Shown piece by piece: positions 28,018-37,213 of a stretch of 64,000 nucleotides of DNA. The stretch spans positions 1 to 64,000 of the forward strand of contig NZ_PGLQ01000001.1 of NCBI RefSeq assembly GCF_002802865.1. Reading direction: 5' to 3'. Within the stretch, counting starts at the first letter, position 1. Each line of letters opens with the position of its first letter. The notes under the pieces were generated by a model. The model did not search any database and was not told the DNA's origin. It was given only the letters and a program-made list of their open reading frames with translations. Position numbers and translations under genes: made by a program. The DNA comes from Bifidobacterium scaligerum (GTDB lineage Bacteria > Actinomycetota > Actinomycetes > Actinomycetales > Bifidobacteriaceae).

Positions 28018-28029
28018 GTGAGCGCTAAC
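28018..28029. promoter_or_regulatory. LacI-type operator upstream of ldh
   Basis: GTGAGCGCTAAC is a near-perfect palindrome with the central CG of LacI-family sites, 142 bases before the ldh start. Sites of this form are, from memory, associated in bifidobacteria with AraQ-type global regulators of central carbon genes. Binding is not shown here. Confidence 0.5.
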
Positions 28030-28165
28030 AGCCGTTGGGAAATATATGGTTTTGTGATGCTTGTACGGCGGTTCGCTGTGTGGAACGTCGCACTGGGCTT
28101 ATACAGTAAAGTCGTAAGTGATTAGGCCTGCCCAAAGTCGCAGACCGCCTTTGAAGAGAGGTTAA

Positions 28166-29134
<969 letters not shown>

Positions 29135-29256
29135 TCAATAATCGCTCTGCGGAGCGGCTTCGTCGTTGCGGCAGGCTTGGCGTTTGGCGTACTTTTGTAC
29201 GTCTGCGTCTGCCGCAACTAGAGACCGCACGCGTGGAACGATTGGTTATAACGATG
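29135..29256 (+). other. ldh 3' untranslated region with long hairpin
   Basis: A ten-base perfect stem GTTGCGGCAG (29165-29174) with complement (29209-29218) encloses a smaller GTAC stem. There is no T-run, so it is probably a 3' end stabiliser ahead of the true terminator at 29257. No gene is seen. Confidence 0.5.
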
Positions 29257-29292
29257 AAATCGCTATGTGCATTGCGCATATAGCGATTTTTT
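29257..29292 (+). terminator. ldh intrinsic terminator
   Basis: The AAATCGCT arm and its complement, with an ATGTGC/GCGCAT inner stem and a two-base bulge, are followed by TTTTTT. A well-formed intrinsic terminator on the plus strand. Confidence 0.85.
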
Positions 29293-29388
29293 ATATGCCG
29301 AGCTGCTCGTTCGTGGTATTGCGCTTGTACGCTTTGCGGCCGGATGACTGCTTACGTCGATTGACTATGTCTTGATGCATTGATTGAT

Positions 29389-29435
29389 ATGAGTAGGCGC
29401 TTCGCGGATTTGATGTCCGAGCAGCGCCTACTCAT
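29389..29435. terminator. Hairpin between convergent ldh and CDF genes
   Basis: Perfect 13-base arms ATGAGTAGGCGCT (29389-29401) and complement (29423-29435), 21-base loop. It lies just downstream of the minus-strand CDF gene and probably terminates it. Confidence 0.6.
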
Positions 29436-29458
29436 ACTGTCCTGATACTGTTTTCCGG

Positions 29459-30406
29459 TTATTCGTGAAGATTGCCAGCTGAGGGCGTGGTATAGCCTTC
29501 CGGTTCGAGCTGGAATGTGGTGTGGGGGACTGAAACCGGGAAATGCTCGCGCAGGCAGTCTTGCAGTTGGGTGAGGATCTGCGCCGCCTGATCCATGGTG
29601 AGCCCTCGTTCCACTACGACATGTGCCATGAGAATCGGCATGCCGGTGGATACCGTACTGGCATGTAAATCATGAACAGCCACCACATGCGGCACACTTT
29701 CCAGATGCGTGCGCACTGCATCCAAATCCAACCCTTCAGGAGTTTCCTCCAACAACACCTTCACTGCGTTCGACAACAGTTTGATGGCTCGTGGAATCAT
29801 CAGCAGCGCAATGATTCCACCGGCAACGGCATCGAAACCGCTCCATCCAGTAGATAGCATCACGAGAGCGGATGTCACTACCGCTACAGAGCCAAGCGCA
29901 TCATTCATGACCTCTAGGAATGCGGCCTTCATGTTCATATTGTCTTCGCGTTGTGAAGCGAGGATGAATATGGAGATAATATTCGCCGTCAGACCGAGCA
30001 ATCCCACGAAGAGCAACAGATGTATGTCTTCGATACCGTCCGGTGTGCCGCCGAACAATCGCATGCCCGCTTCCACCAAGGCGTATATTCCGACGATCAG
30101 AAGCACTAGCGCGCCTGCAGCTGCTGTCAGGACCTCAAGACGGGCCCAACCCCATGTTCTCGTATTACTCGGCTTGCGTTGCATCAGAATAGCGGTGACG
30201 GTCGAAGCTATCAGCACCGACATGTCGGTGAGCATATGTCCTGCATCTACCAGCAGCGCCAAGGAGCCGGTCAATATTGACGCTACAACTTCAATAAGGA
30301 ACACGGAGCTGGTCACGCATAGTGTAGCGATGAGGCGGCGTCTGTGTGCCTTCGTCCCCTCGGCTGTAGAGGGTGATATCCGTGTGTGGGAATGATCGTG
30401 AGTCAT
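29459..30406 (-). CDS. Cation diffusion facilitator metal exporter
   Basis: A 315-residue inner-membrane antiporter exporting divalent metal, most likely zinc. Six helices span residues ~25-215, followed by a cytoplasmic metal-sensing domain. The TM2 metal site is DAGHMLTD (H57, D61). In TM5 the usual HxxxD is ExxxD (E165, D169 in FLEVMNDALGS), so metal preference may differ from CzcD. The N terminus has a short His cluster (HDHSH). GAAAGGAT precedes the ATG. It is convergent with ldh and appears monocistronic. Confidence 0.92.
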   Translation of the reverse strand: MTHDHSHTRISPSTAEGTKAHRRRLIATLCVTSSVFLIEVVASILTGSLALLVDAGHMLTDMSVLIASTVTAILMQRKPSNTRTWGWARLEVLTAAAGALVLLIVGIYALVEAGMRLFGGTPDGIEDIHLLLFVGLLGLTANIISIFILASQREDNMNMKAAFLEVMNDALGSVAVVTSALVMLSTGWSGFDAVAGGIIALLMIPRAIKLLSNAVKVLLEETPEGLDLDAVRTHLESVPHVVAVHDLHASTVSTGMPILMAHVVVERGLTMDQAAQILTQLQDCLREHFPVSVPHTTFQLEPEGYTTPSAGNLHE

Positions 30407-30490
30407 AGAATCCTTTCATGCCGCGAATGCATTGATCGGCAGTGAAATCGCTTCTCAATACCATTCCCGTTATGGTTCATATACAACAAG

Positions 30491-30511
30491 ACCCCGGTGT
30501 TTGGCCGGGGT
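30491..30511 (-). terminator. Hairpin downstream of lexA
   Basis: Seven-base arms ACCCCGG and CCGGGGT with a seven-base loop. On the minus strand it is followed by CTTGTTG. Located about 110 bases past the lexA stop. Confidence 0.5.
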
Positions 30512-30623
30512 TCTGCTATGCTGTGCGACACTGTAGCACACAGCGCTGGGCTTGTTGCTCTGACGATTGTTGTGGCGTTTCTGCCGGTACTACAGATGAA
30601 GTCCGTAAACACTTGTCTCCGAA

Positions 30624-31343
30624 TTACAGTTTGCGTAGCACCGTCACGACTCTGCCCATAATGGTGGCATGGGTGCCATCGATGGGAGAGTATGCAGGAT
30701 TGTGCGGCATAAGCCAAATATGGCCATTTTCCTTGCGGAATGTTTTGACGGTTGCCTCGTCGTCAAGCAACGCGGCAACGATATCTCCATTGACTGCGGT
30801 GTTCTGCTCTCTGACCACAACGAAATCACCATCGCAGATGGCGGCATCCACCATCGAATCGCCGTGAACCTCCAACATGAATAAGGTTCCTCCGCTGCCG
30901 GTGAGGCGCTCAGGTAGCCGCATGACATCTTCTACGTGTTGCTCAGCCGTAATGGGAATGCCAGCGGCGATGCGACCTACCAGTGGAACATCGCGGGAGT
31001 CGTCAATCGGTTCGGTGGGGAATTGGAATATTTGTGCGGTGGCATTCGGGCGAGAGGATTTGTTCTCGCCGTCCAAGGGGGAGTTTGCATCGCTGGCAAT
31101 GACTTCGATGGCGCGGCCTTTGTTGGCATTCACGCGAATGAAGCCCTTTTCTTCCAGTGTTTTGAGCTGATGTTTGACCGAGGAGGGGCTTTTGAGACCG
31201 GCCGCTTCACCGATTTCCCTGAACGAGGGGGCGAAACCCTGTTCGTCAATGTGCTTGCGTATGGCATCCAGCACTCGGTGCTGACGGTCGGTCAATGCTG
31301 ACTCGTCTGGCTTGCTCTGTTCGGGGAAGGCCAAGGTGTTCAC
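30624..31343 (-). CDS. lexA: SOS repressor LexA
   Basis: A 239-residue SOS repressor and self-cleaving serine protease. The N-terminal winged helix has APSFREIGEAAGLKSPSSVKHQL. The autocleavage site is A127-G128 in GRIAAGIPI. The Ser-Lys dyad is S163 (HGDSMVDA) and K200 (EATVKTF). A 40-residue linker (~80-120) is longer than in E. coli. GTG 31343 with AAAGGAG upstream is the start. Four SOS-box-like sites lie in the divergent region shared with the LysM protein gene, so autoregulation is expected. Confidence 0.96.
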   Translation of the reverse strand: MNTLAFPEQSKPDESALTDRQHRVLDAIRKHIDEQGFAPSFREIGEAAGLKSPSSVKHQLKTLEEKGFIRVNANKGRAIEVIASDANSPLDGENKSSRPNATAQIFQFPTEPIDDSRDVPLVGRIAAGIPITAEQHVEDVMRLPERLTGSGGTLFMLEVHGDSMVDAAICDGDFVVVREQNTAVNGDIVAALLDDEATVKTFRKENGHIWLMPHNPAYSPIDGTHATIMGRVVTVLRKL

Positions 31344-31396
31344 GTCCGGGCTCCTTTCGGTAATAGCACTAGCATAACGGAATTATTCGTAATATC

Positions 31397-31477
31397 AAAC
31401 ATCTGTTCGAGTGTCGGTTTGACAGTGTCGAACATCTGTGCCATGATAAGAACACTTGTTCGATAGAACACATGTTC
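31397..31477. promoter_or_regulatory. Four LexA (SOS) boxes in the lexA/LysM divergent region
   Basis: Sites with the GAAC-N4-GTTC pattern: 31397-31408 (AAAC..GTTC), 31430-31441 (GAAC..GTGC, weak right half), 31450-31461 and 31466-31477 (both perfect). The last two are 16 bases apart and lie just upstream of the LysM gene start, so that gene should be under tight LexA control. The first two are nearer lexA. Confidence 0.85.
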
Positions 31478-31491
31478 GAGAGGTGATGGCG

Positions 31492-31863
31492 ATGACGTTT
31501 TCTCATGCGTTAATGGTGCGTGGCGGCAGGCGCGAAGTGGGTCTGTCAAATCGTGTGATGCGTGGCGTGGCTGGTCGAAGCAGATCAAAGCATGCCGGTG
31601 TGTGTATTGTGATGTTGCTCGTAGCGCTTTATGGTATGGGGTTGGGAATGATGCTCGGGCAGCAACAGGATGATCATGCTGGTGCTGCTCAGGTGACCAG
31701 TCATATTGTGCAACCGGGGGAGACGTTGTGGGGGTACGCCACACGTATTACTCCTGCCGGGCAGGATGTATCTGAGACAGTGGACGAATTAATAGCGTTG
31801 AACGATTTGGATTCCGGGAATCTGCGAGTCGGCCAGCACATTGTTGTGCCGGTTGAACGGTGA
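31492..31863 (+). CDS. LysM membrane protein, probable SOS cell-division inhibitor (YneA/DivS-like)
   Basis: 123 residues: a basic cytoplasmic start, one membrane helix (GVCIVMLLVALYGMGLGMML), a short linker, then a single LysM domain (HIVQPGETLWGYATRI ... LRVGQHIVVPVER) on the outside. This architecture and its position next to lexA match YneA of Bacillus and DivS of Corynebacterium, which stop septation during DNA damage. GAGAGG at 31478-31483 places the start at 31492; that ribosome site abuts the last SOS box. Function is inferred from architecture, SOS boxes and synteny, not sequence identity. Confidence 0.82.
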   Translation: MTFSHALMVRGGRREVGLSNRVMRGVAGRSRSKHAGVCIVMLLVALYGMGLGMMLGQQQDDHAGAAQVTSHIVQPGETLWGYATRITPAGQDVSETVDELIALNDLDSGNLRVGQHIVVPVER

Positions 31864-32104
31864 TGGACTGCGTTGCGATGAACCGATGGGCCGTGTGGTG
31901 ACGGTCCGTGTGGTGATGGAGTGCTAATGGACTGTATGGCTGACGCGGTGAGGGTTGGCGAGGTGATGATTCTCATATGCGGTGTCTTATCAGGCAGCTT
32001 ATAAGACAATGGACGGCGAGGCGATGACGCGGCAACGTGGTGTTCGATATAGCGAAACCCCGAAGGAACATGGGTTTTCCCACCATGCACGTTATTCTTG
32101 TGGC

Positions 32105-32545
32105 ATGCATTGTCCTTTTTGCCAGAACCCAGATACCAAAGTCATCGACACCCGCATCAGTGATGACGGCCATTCCATCCGTCGTCGCCGTGTCTGTCCG
32201 AAATGCAATAAGCGGTTCACTACGGTGGAGACCAGTATGCTGCTGGTCACCAAGCGGTCGGGGGGCGTAGAACCGTTTAGCCGGGACAAGGTGATCACTG
32301 GCGTACGGAAGGCATGTCAGGGGCGGCCCGTCAAAGAAGACGCGTTGAAAATGCTCGGGCAGAAGGTCGAGGAGGATTTGCGCTCTCGTGGATTGGCGGA
32401 GGTTACATCCGACGAGGTGGGTAAAGCCATATTGAAGCCTTTGAAGGATTTGGATGTTGTGGCGTATCTGCGTTTTGCCAGCGTATATCAGAATTTTTCC
32501 AATTTGGAGGATTTCCAGAACGCCATCGATCAGTTGCGCGACTAG
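32105..32545 (+). CDS. nrdR: Transcriptional repressor NrdR
   Basis: A 146-residue repressor of ribonucleotide reductase genes that senses ATP/dATP. The N-terminal zinc ribbon has C3, C6, C31 and C34 (MHCPFC ... RVCPKC), followed by an ATP-cone domain ([14 protein letters not shown]). The start at 32105 gives the standard family length; the longer in-frame sequence upstream is not conserved. No Shine-Dalgarno precedes it, and a TATTCT -10-like hexamer ~10 bases upstream hints at a leaderless transcript. The order lexA, LysM protein, nrdR matches other Actinobacteria. Confidence 0.95.
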   Translation: MHCPFCQNPDTKVIDTRISDDGHSIRRRRVCPKCNKRFTTVETSMLLVTKRSGGVEPFSRDKVITGVRKACQGRPVKEDALKMLGQKVEEDLRSRGLAEVTSDEVGKAILKPLKDLDVVAYLRFASVYQNFSNLEDFQNAIDQLRD

Positions 32546-32662
32546 TGTAATGTGGCGACTGCTGATGTGTCGATCTACGGCGTGATGAATTAATGCGTGA
32601 CGCCACAATGAGTGTTGTGACTGTAGCGTCGTGAGTGTTGCATTGCGGCTGCGTGGATGGCC

Positions 32663-32703
32663 CTGTGCGACGACTGCTCTGTGCGACGACTGCCCTGTGC
32701 GAT
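32663..32703. repeat. 16-bp tandem repeat, 2.5 copies
   Basis: CTGTGCGACGACTGCY occurs at 32663 and 32679, with a partial third copy at 32695. It lies in the 316-base gap between nrdR and serA, which otherwise contains only a terminator; no gene is seen there. Confidence 0.85.
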
Positions 32704-32784
32704 GGCGTCCTTGCACCGATCCGCGCGCAGGATCTTCTGATACGGCTCATTGCCGCACGGGCTCAACTTGAGACTGGTAGTAGT

Positions 32785-32843
32785 AATGGCTTATGCGCTG
32801 CTTACCCCCATTGCTGGGGCCGGTAGCGCATAAGCCATTTTAT
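32785..32843. terminator. Bidirectional terminator between nrdR and serA
   Basis: Perfect 15-base arms AATGGCTTATGCGCT (32785-32799) and complement (32825-32839), with an inner CCCC/GGGG stem. TTTT ends the plus side and TTACTACTA the minus side. It serves convergent nrdR and serA. Confidence 0.85.
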
Positions 32844-32861
32844 CGATATATGGTGCAGTGG

Positions 32862-34061
32862 TCAGCTGATCACGCGCATGCGAATCGTGCCTTCGATATT
32901 GCGCAGCGCCTCTAGAGTGTCGGCGCTCGGCTTGGTGGACACGTCGGTGACCACATAGCCAAGCTCACCTTCCGTGGCCAATGACTGGAAGGAGATATTG
33001 ATATTCTCCTCACCCAGCACATGGTTGACGCGAGCCAGCACGCCGGGCAGATTATCATGCAGATGCGCAATACGGCAGACGCCCTTGCATGCTCCCAAGT
33101 TGATTTGCGGCATGTTGACGGACAATGAAGTCGATCCCTTGAACCAATAATCTTCAAGGCGCTGCGAGACGAAGTGACCGATGGATTCCTGCGCTTCCAG
33201 CGTAGATCCGCCGATATGTGGCGTCAGAATCATGTTGTCTTCATTCGCCAGAGCGGTCTCAAACGGGTCTCCGCTCTTCTTCGGCTCCACGGGGAATACA
33301 TCAACGGCGGCACCGGCAAGATGACCGGAATCAAGATGCTGTTTGAGTGCGCCTAAATCGGCCACGAAGCCACGAGACAAATTGATGAAGATGGCATCCT
33401 GCTTCATATGGGCGAACTGGTCTTCACCGAAGAATCCGGTATTCGACTTACGGCCATCAACATGCAAGGTCACGGCGTCGGACTGCTCCAGCAGCTCGTT
33501 CAGCGTAGCGCAACGGTGGGCGTTGCCAAGGGCCAGCTTCTCTTCGATGTCGTAGAACACCACACGCATACCCAGCGCTTCAGCCAGTACGGACAGCTGA
33601 GAGCCGATGTTACCGTAGCCGATGATGCCCAACGTCTTGCCTCGTACCTCATGGGAGCCGGAAGCGGACTTGTCCCACACACCATGCTTGATGTAGTGGG
33701 TATGGGCGGGGATGCGGCGCATCAGGCAGATGATATCGCAGATGACCAGTTCCACCACGGATCGTGTGTTGGAATAAGGAGCGTTGAACACGGCGATGCC
33801 GTGTTTGCCGGCATACGTGAGATCGACTTGGTTGGTGCCGATGCAGAAGCATCCGACCGCACTCAGCTTCGGACGAGCTTCCAATACGCGCGCGGTAACA
33901 TTGGTCTTAGAACGCACGCCGACCAGATCCACGCCGTCGAGGGCGTCAATGAGTTCGTCCTCGTTGAGCGCGCCCTTCATCGTTTCGACTTCGAATCCAT
34001 GATCGCGCAGTGATTTCGCCGCATCGGGATGGATGTTCTCCAATAACAGTGCTTTGGGCAT
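32862..34061 (-). CDS. serA: D-3-phosphoglycerate dehydrogenase
   Basis: First step of serine synthesis, oxidising 3-phosphoglycerate with NAD+. At 399 residues it is the short E. coli-type form with one C-terminal ACT domain (~325-399), which usually binds serine for feedback inhibition. NAD motif is LGIIGYGNIGSQL, catalytic arginine in NLSRGFVAD, and the His pair in LTPHIGGST. It lies 11 bases downstream of the helR-type gene on the same strand, so co-transcription is likely. Confidence 0.95.
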   Translation of the reverse strand: MPKALLLENIHPDAAKSLRDHGFEVETMKGALNEDELIDALDGVDLVGVRSKTNVTARVLEARPKLSAVGCFCIGTNQVDLTYAGKHGIAVFNAPYSNTRSVVELVICDIICLMRRIPAHTHYIKHGVWDKSASGSHEVRGKTLGIIGYGNIGSQLSVLAEALGMRVVFYDIEEKLALGNAHRCATLNELLEQSDAVTLHVDGRKSNTGFFGEDQFAHMKQDAIFINLSRGFVADLGALKQHLDSGHLAGAAVDVFPVEPKKSGDPFETALANEDNMILTPHIGGSTLEAQESIGHFVSQRLEDYWFKGSTSLSVNMPQINLGACKGVCRIAHLHDNLPGVLARVNHVLGEENINISFQSLATEGELGYVVTDVSTKPSADTLEALRNIEGTIRMRVIS

Positions 34062-34072
34062 AATTCCCTACC

Positions 34073-36352
34073 TTAGATATTCAATGATGTTTCGTCGTCT
34101 TTTGTCCGAACTATAACCAGACGCTGGGTCGGACGGGTCATGGCTACATACAGATCGGCAGCCGCCACAAGACGGCTCGGTGCGCTGTCTTCGATCAGGC
34201 CGGGCTCGACCACCACCACGGCATCGAACTCCAGTCCCTTTACGGTTTCGGTACCGCAGACACTGATCTGTTCGTCCCATGCGGGCTGCTCGGTCAATCT
34301 CTGGAACTCGTCTTCGTCAACTGCTGCGGCCAACTGCTCGCGAACGGCGTCGCGCACTGGCTTGATCAACTCATTCGGACAGATCACGGCGATACGGCCT
34401 GTGCCATCCGAGGATACGAACTCCTTGGCCAGCTGTACAGCCTGAACGGCGGTTTCGTGCAGCAGTGCATCTCGGTCGGCGACTACACGCCGGGATACGG
34501 AGTCTTCGATAGTGCGGACGGCGTTCACCGTGGAGATGTACAGTCCTTCGGACTGCGCGAACCGGGATGCCAGATCCGACACTTCTTTCGGGTTGCGGTA
34601 ATTGATGGTCAGTTCATTGAGATCCCAGTGGCCCTCCCCGAAGAGACGGTTCATGGTCCTGCTCCAACGACGAGTGCCTGCAAGCGCCGAGGTCTGTGCG
34701 ACGTCACCCACAATGGTGAACGATCGTGACGGGCAGCGACGCATCAGCATGCGCCAGTCCATCGCGGTCAGCTCCTGGGCTTCATCCACCACGATATGAC
34801 CATATGTCCATTCTCGGTCGGCCGCTGCTTTCTGCGCGGTGATTTCAGAGACGTCCCCATTCATCTGGTCCAGCAGCATCTGTCCGGAGACAATGCCCTG
34901 GCCGAGACCGGTGGCTGCCAACGTGTCTTTGGCGTATTGTTCCTCGGCGGCACGTCGCGCATCGGCGGCCGCCTGCTTGGCGACGGTCTTGGGATCAGGG
35001 CCAAGCAGATCCATAGCCTCATCGAGCAGCGGAATATCGGAGCGGGTCATGGGGGAGCCCTTCGGGCGAGCCAGTGCTGCGATATCCTCATCGCTCATCC
35101 ATCCGGCCAGTGTTTTGAGCCGTTCCGGACGGGCGAACAGTTGGTCAATAAGCCAGGGTGCGGTCATCGGCAGCCAGCACAGGTTCAGGGTCTTGCGTAT
35201 CTGTTCGTTCATGCGCAACAGCGACAGGGTGCGGTTCATCTCCGCCTGATCCGGCGTGTAGTCAAGCTGCTCGGCGTATCGGGTGCACATGCTGGCAAGC
35301 ATGGAGCGTACGAAGGTCTCGCGAGCTTTGTTATGGGGCTGACGAGTACGTTTGGCGTCGGCTTGCGCCTGCTCGATGTCCGCGGCCAGCATCGGCACCG
35401 GAATACCGCTGATGGTTACGGTGGGCAGCGACTGCGGCACCCGGATGCGTGAAGCGATGGCGTTGGCGACCACATGTGTCATGCGGCGATCGCCTTTGAT
35501 CTTTGCGGCCTGTGCGGTATCGGTACCTTCGGCGGTGATACCGGGAATCAGATCCGCGATGGTACGGGACACCACTCCGGTTTCGCCCAGAGATGGCAGC
35601 ACCTGATCGATGTAATGCAGGAAGGTGGAACTTGGTCCCACCACCAGCACGCCGGAGTGCTCAAGCTTGCGTCTATGCGTGTACAGCAGATAGGCGGCGC
35701 GATGCAGCGCCACAGCGGTCTTGCCAGTACCGGGGCCGCCTTGCACCACCACGGCGCGATTCATATCGGATCGGATGATGCGGTCCTGCTCGGCCTGAAT
35801 CGTGGCCACGATATCGGTCATTTTGCCGGTGCGGCGGGAACTCAAGGAGGCGAGTAATGCGCCTTCGCCGGTCAAGGTGCCGGATTCGGAGGCTTTGCCA
35901 ACCTGTTCGGAGTGCACGTCAAGCACTTCATCTTCGACGCCCACTACTTCCCTGAAGCTCAGCGTGATATGCCGGCGCATTACAATGTCGCCGTGATTGG
36001 ACGGCGTGGCTTCATAGAAGGGGCGTGCCGCTTCGGCTCGCCAATCGGTGAGCACCGGTTCATGATCGGTGCTGGACAACCCAATTCGTCCTATATAACG
36101 TCGGGTGCCGTTCATGGTGTCCAAACGGCCGAACACCAAACGATCCTCCACACTGCGTAGTTGCGTAAGTCTGTCCTCATACATAGTGGCAAAGGAATCG
36201 CGTTCTGTACGCTGTGTGGGCGATCCATGGGATCCTGCAGCCCGGACGGTGTTCAGGCGCTGCCACATTTCGGCGCGCAAATCGTCCAAACGTCCATAGG
36301 CGCGATCGACGGCCTGTTGCTCCTCATGGAGCTGTGAGGCATAACTCGACAT
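34073..36352 (-). CDS. helR: HelD/HelR-type RNA polymerase-associated helicase
   Basis: A 759-residue UvrD-like superfamily 1 ATPase. Actinobacterial HelR proteins of this type remove rifamycin-bound or stalled RNA polymerase from DNA. The N-terminal antiparallel coiled coil (~5-75) and RRYIGRIGL...DWRAEAARPFYEAT block are family hallmarks. Walker A is QGGPGTGKTAV (K211), Walker B region is IVVDEAQELTAMDW, and the C-terminal motif has TVKGLEFDAVVVVEPG with YVAMTRPTQRL. ATG 36352 after GAAGAGAAC is chosen; upstream sequence lacks similarity. No rifamycin-associated promoter element was recognised. Confidence 0.85.
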   Translation of the reverse strand: MSSYASQLHEEQQAVDRAYGRLDDLRAEMWQRLNTVRAAGSHGSPTQRTERDSFATMYEDRLTQLRSVEDRLVFGRLDTMNGTRRYIGRIGLSSTDHEPVLTDWRAEAARPFYEATPSNHGDIVMRRHITLSFREVVGVEDEVLDVHSEQVGKASESGTLTGEGALLASLSSRRTGKMTDIVATIQAEQDRIIRSDMNRAVVVQGGPGTGKTAVALHRAAYLLYTHRRKLEHSGVLVVGPSSTFLHYIDQVLPSLGETGVVSRTIADLIPGITAEGTDTAQAAKIKGDRRMTHVVANAIASRIRVPQSLPTVTISGIPVPMLAADIEQAQADAKRTRQPHNKARETFVRSMLASMCTRYAEQLDYTPDQAEMNRTLSLLRMNEQIRKTLNLCWLPMTAPWLIDQLFARPERLKTLAGWMSDEDIAALARPKGSPMTRSDIPLLDEAMDLLGPDPKTVAKQAAADARRAAEEQYAKDTLAATGLGQGIVSGQMLLDQMNGDVSEITAQKAAADREWTYGHIVVDEAQELTAMDWRMLMRRCPSRSFTIVGDVAQTSALAGTRRWSRTMNRLFGEGHWDLNELTINYRNPKEVSDLASRFAQSEGLYISTVNAVRTIEDSVSRRVVADRDALLHETAVQAVQLAKEFVSSDGTGRIAVICPNELIKPVRDAVREQLAAAVDEDEFQRLTEQPAWDEQISVCGTETVKGLEFDAVVVVEPGLIEDSAPSRLVAAADLYVAMTRPTQRLVIVRTKDDETSLNI

Positions 36353-36587
36353 GCTGTTCTCTTCGTTTCCGTTTCTTGGAGGTTGCTGACTCAAGGCATT
36401 CAAATTTACCGCACGCTCCCTACGTTGAGGGCGGTGACCGAGATTCCTCATAGTGAATTCGTGATGAATATCTGGCTGTCGTGATGGTTTTCACCTTGTG
36501 CGGGCCTTGATTCAACAGGTTGGGGAAGCGCTCAACATGCCTGAAATAAGCCGATTTCGTCAAAAAGAGTGCGCAAATCGTGTATGT

Positions 36588-36623
36588 GTGGGGAAAAATG
36601 GGGAATTGTGGGGTAAAGTGGTG
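36588..36623 (+). promoter_or_regulatory. MraZ boxes upstream of the dcw cluster
   Basis: RTGGGG repeats at 36588, 36598 and 36608, with a degenerate GTGGTG at 36618, spaced exactly ten bases apart. This matches the tandem TGGG-type direct repeats bound by MraZ ahead of mraZ in other bacteria, so autorepression of the division cluster is likely. Confidence 0.85.
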
Positions 36624-36676
36624 AGCCAGTCGGTCGAAGTGTATTTTCAAGCATCCAAACGAGGGGAGGTGGAGCC

Positions 36677-37213
36677 ATGGCACAGGAGCATGATGCCCTT
36701 GACATTGATGCCGGCACCGGTGCCGGCGCACAAGGCTCCTCCTCTGCTTCCGTATCCGACCTGATGGCCGGCCTGAACCTGCTGCTGGGCACGTATACAC
36801 CGAAGATCGACGCGAAAGGTCGAATGGCGCTTCCCGCCAAATTTCGCGCGCAGCTTGGGCAGGGGCTGGTGATGGCCCGAGGTCAGGAGCGGTGCGTGTA
36901 TCTGCTGCCGTTTGACGAATTCCGCAGAATCGCCGCGCAGATCCAACGAGTTTCTGTGGGTAACAAGGCCGCCCGTGAGTATTTGCGTGTATTTCTTTCC
37001 GGTGCCGTCGATCAGCAGCCGGACAAACAAGGCAGGGTGCTGGTGCCGCAAATGTTGCGCGACTACGCCAATCTCGGGTCGGACGTAGTGGTAATTGGCG
37101 TGGGTACGCGCGCCGAATTGTGGAACAAGGACGCATGGGAATCCTATCTGGCCGAAAAGGAAGAAGGATATTCCGATATTGCCGATGATGTATTGCCGGA
37201 GGTGGAGTTCTGA
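36677..37213 (+). CDS. mraZ: Transcriptional regulator MraZ
   Basis: DNA-binding regulator of the division/cell wall cluster, built from two AbrB-like half domains: YTPKIDAKGRMALPAKFR and VDQQPDKQGRVLVPQMLRDY. It has 178 residues because of a ~35-residue Ala/Gly/Ser/Asp-rich N-terminal extension absent from typical 143-residue MraZ. The extension is supported by GAGGGGAGG at 36661-36669, seven bases before ATG 36677. The stop overlaps the rsmH start (TGATG). MraZ boxes lie 54-89 bases upstream. Confidence 0.95.
   Translation: MAQEHDALDIDAGTGAGAQGSSSASVSDLMAGLNLLLGTYTPKIDAKGRMALPAKFRAQLGQGLVMARGQERCVYLLPFDEFRRIAAQIQRVSVGNKAAREYLRVFLSGAVDQQPDKQGRVLVPQMLRDYANLGSDVVVIGVGTRAELWNKDAWESYLAEKEEGYSDIADDVLPEVEF

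Noticed and set aside
36353-36676. Rifamycin-associated element upstream of the HelR-type gene
   Set aside because: The expected GC-rich inverted repeat was not found in this interval.
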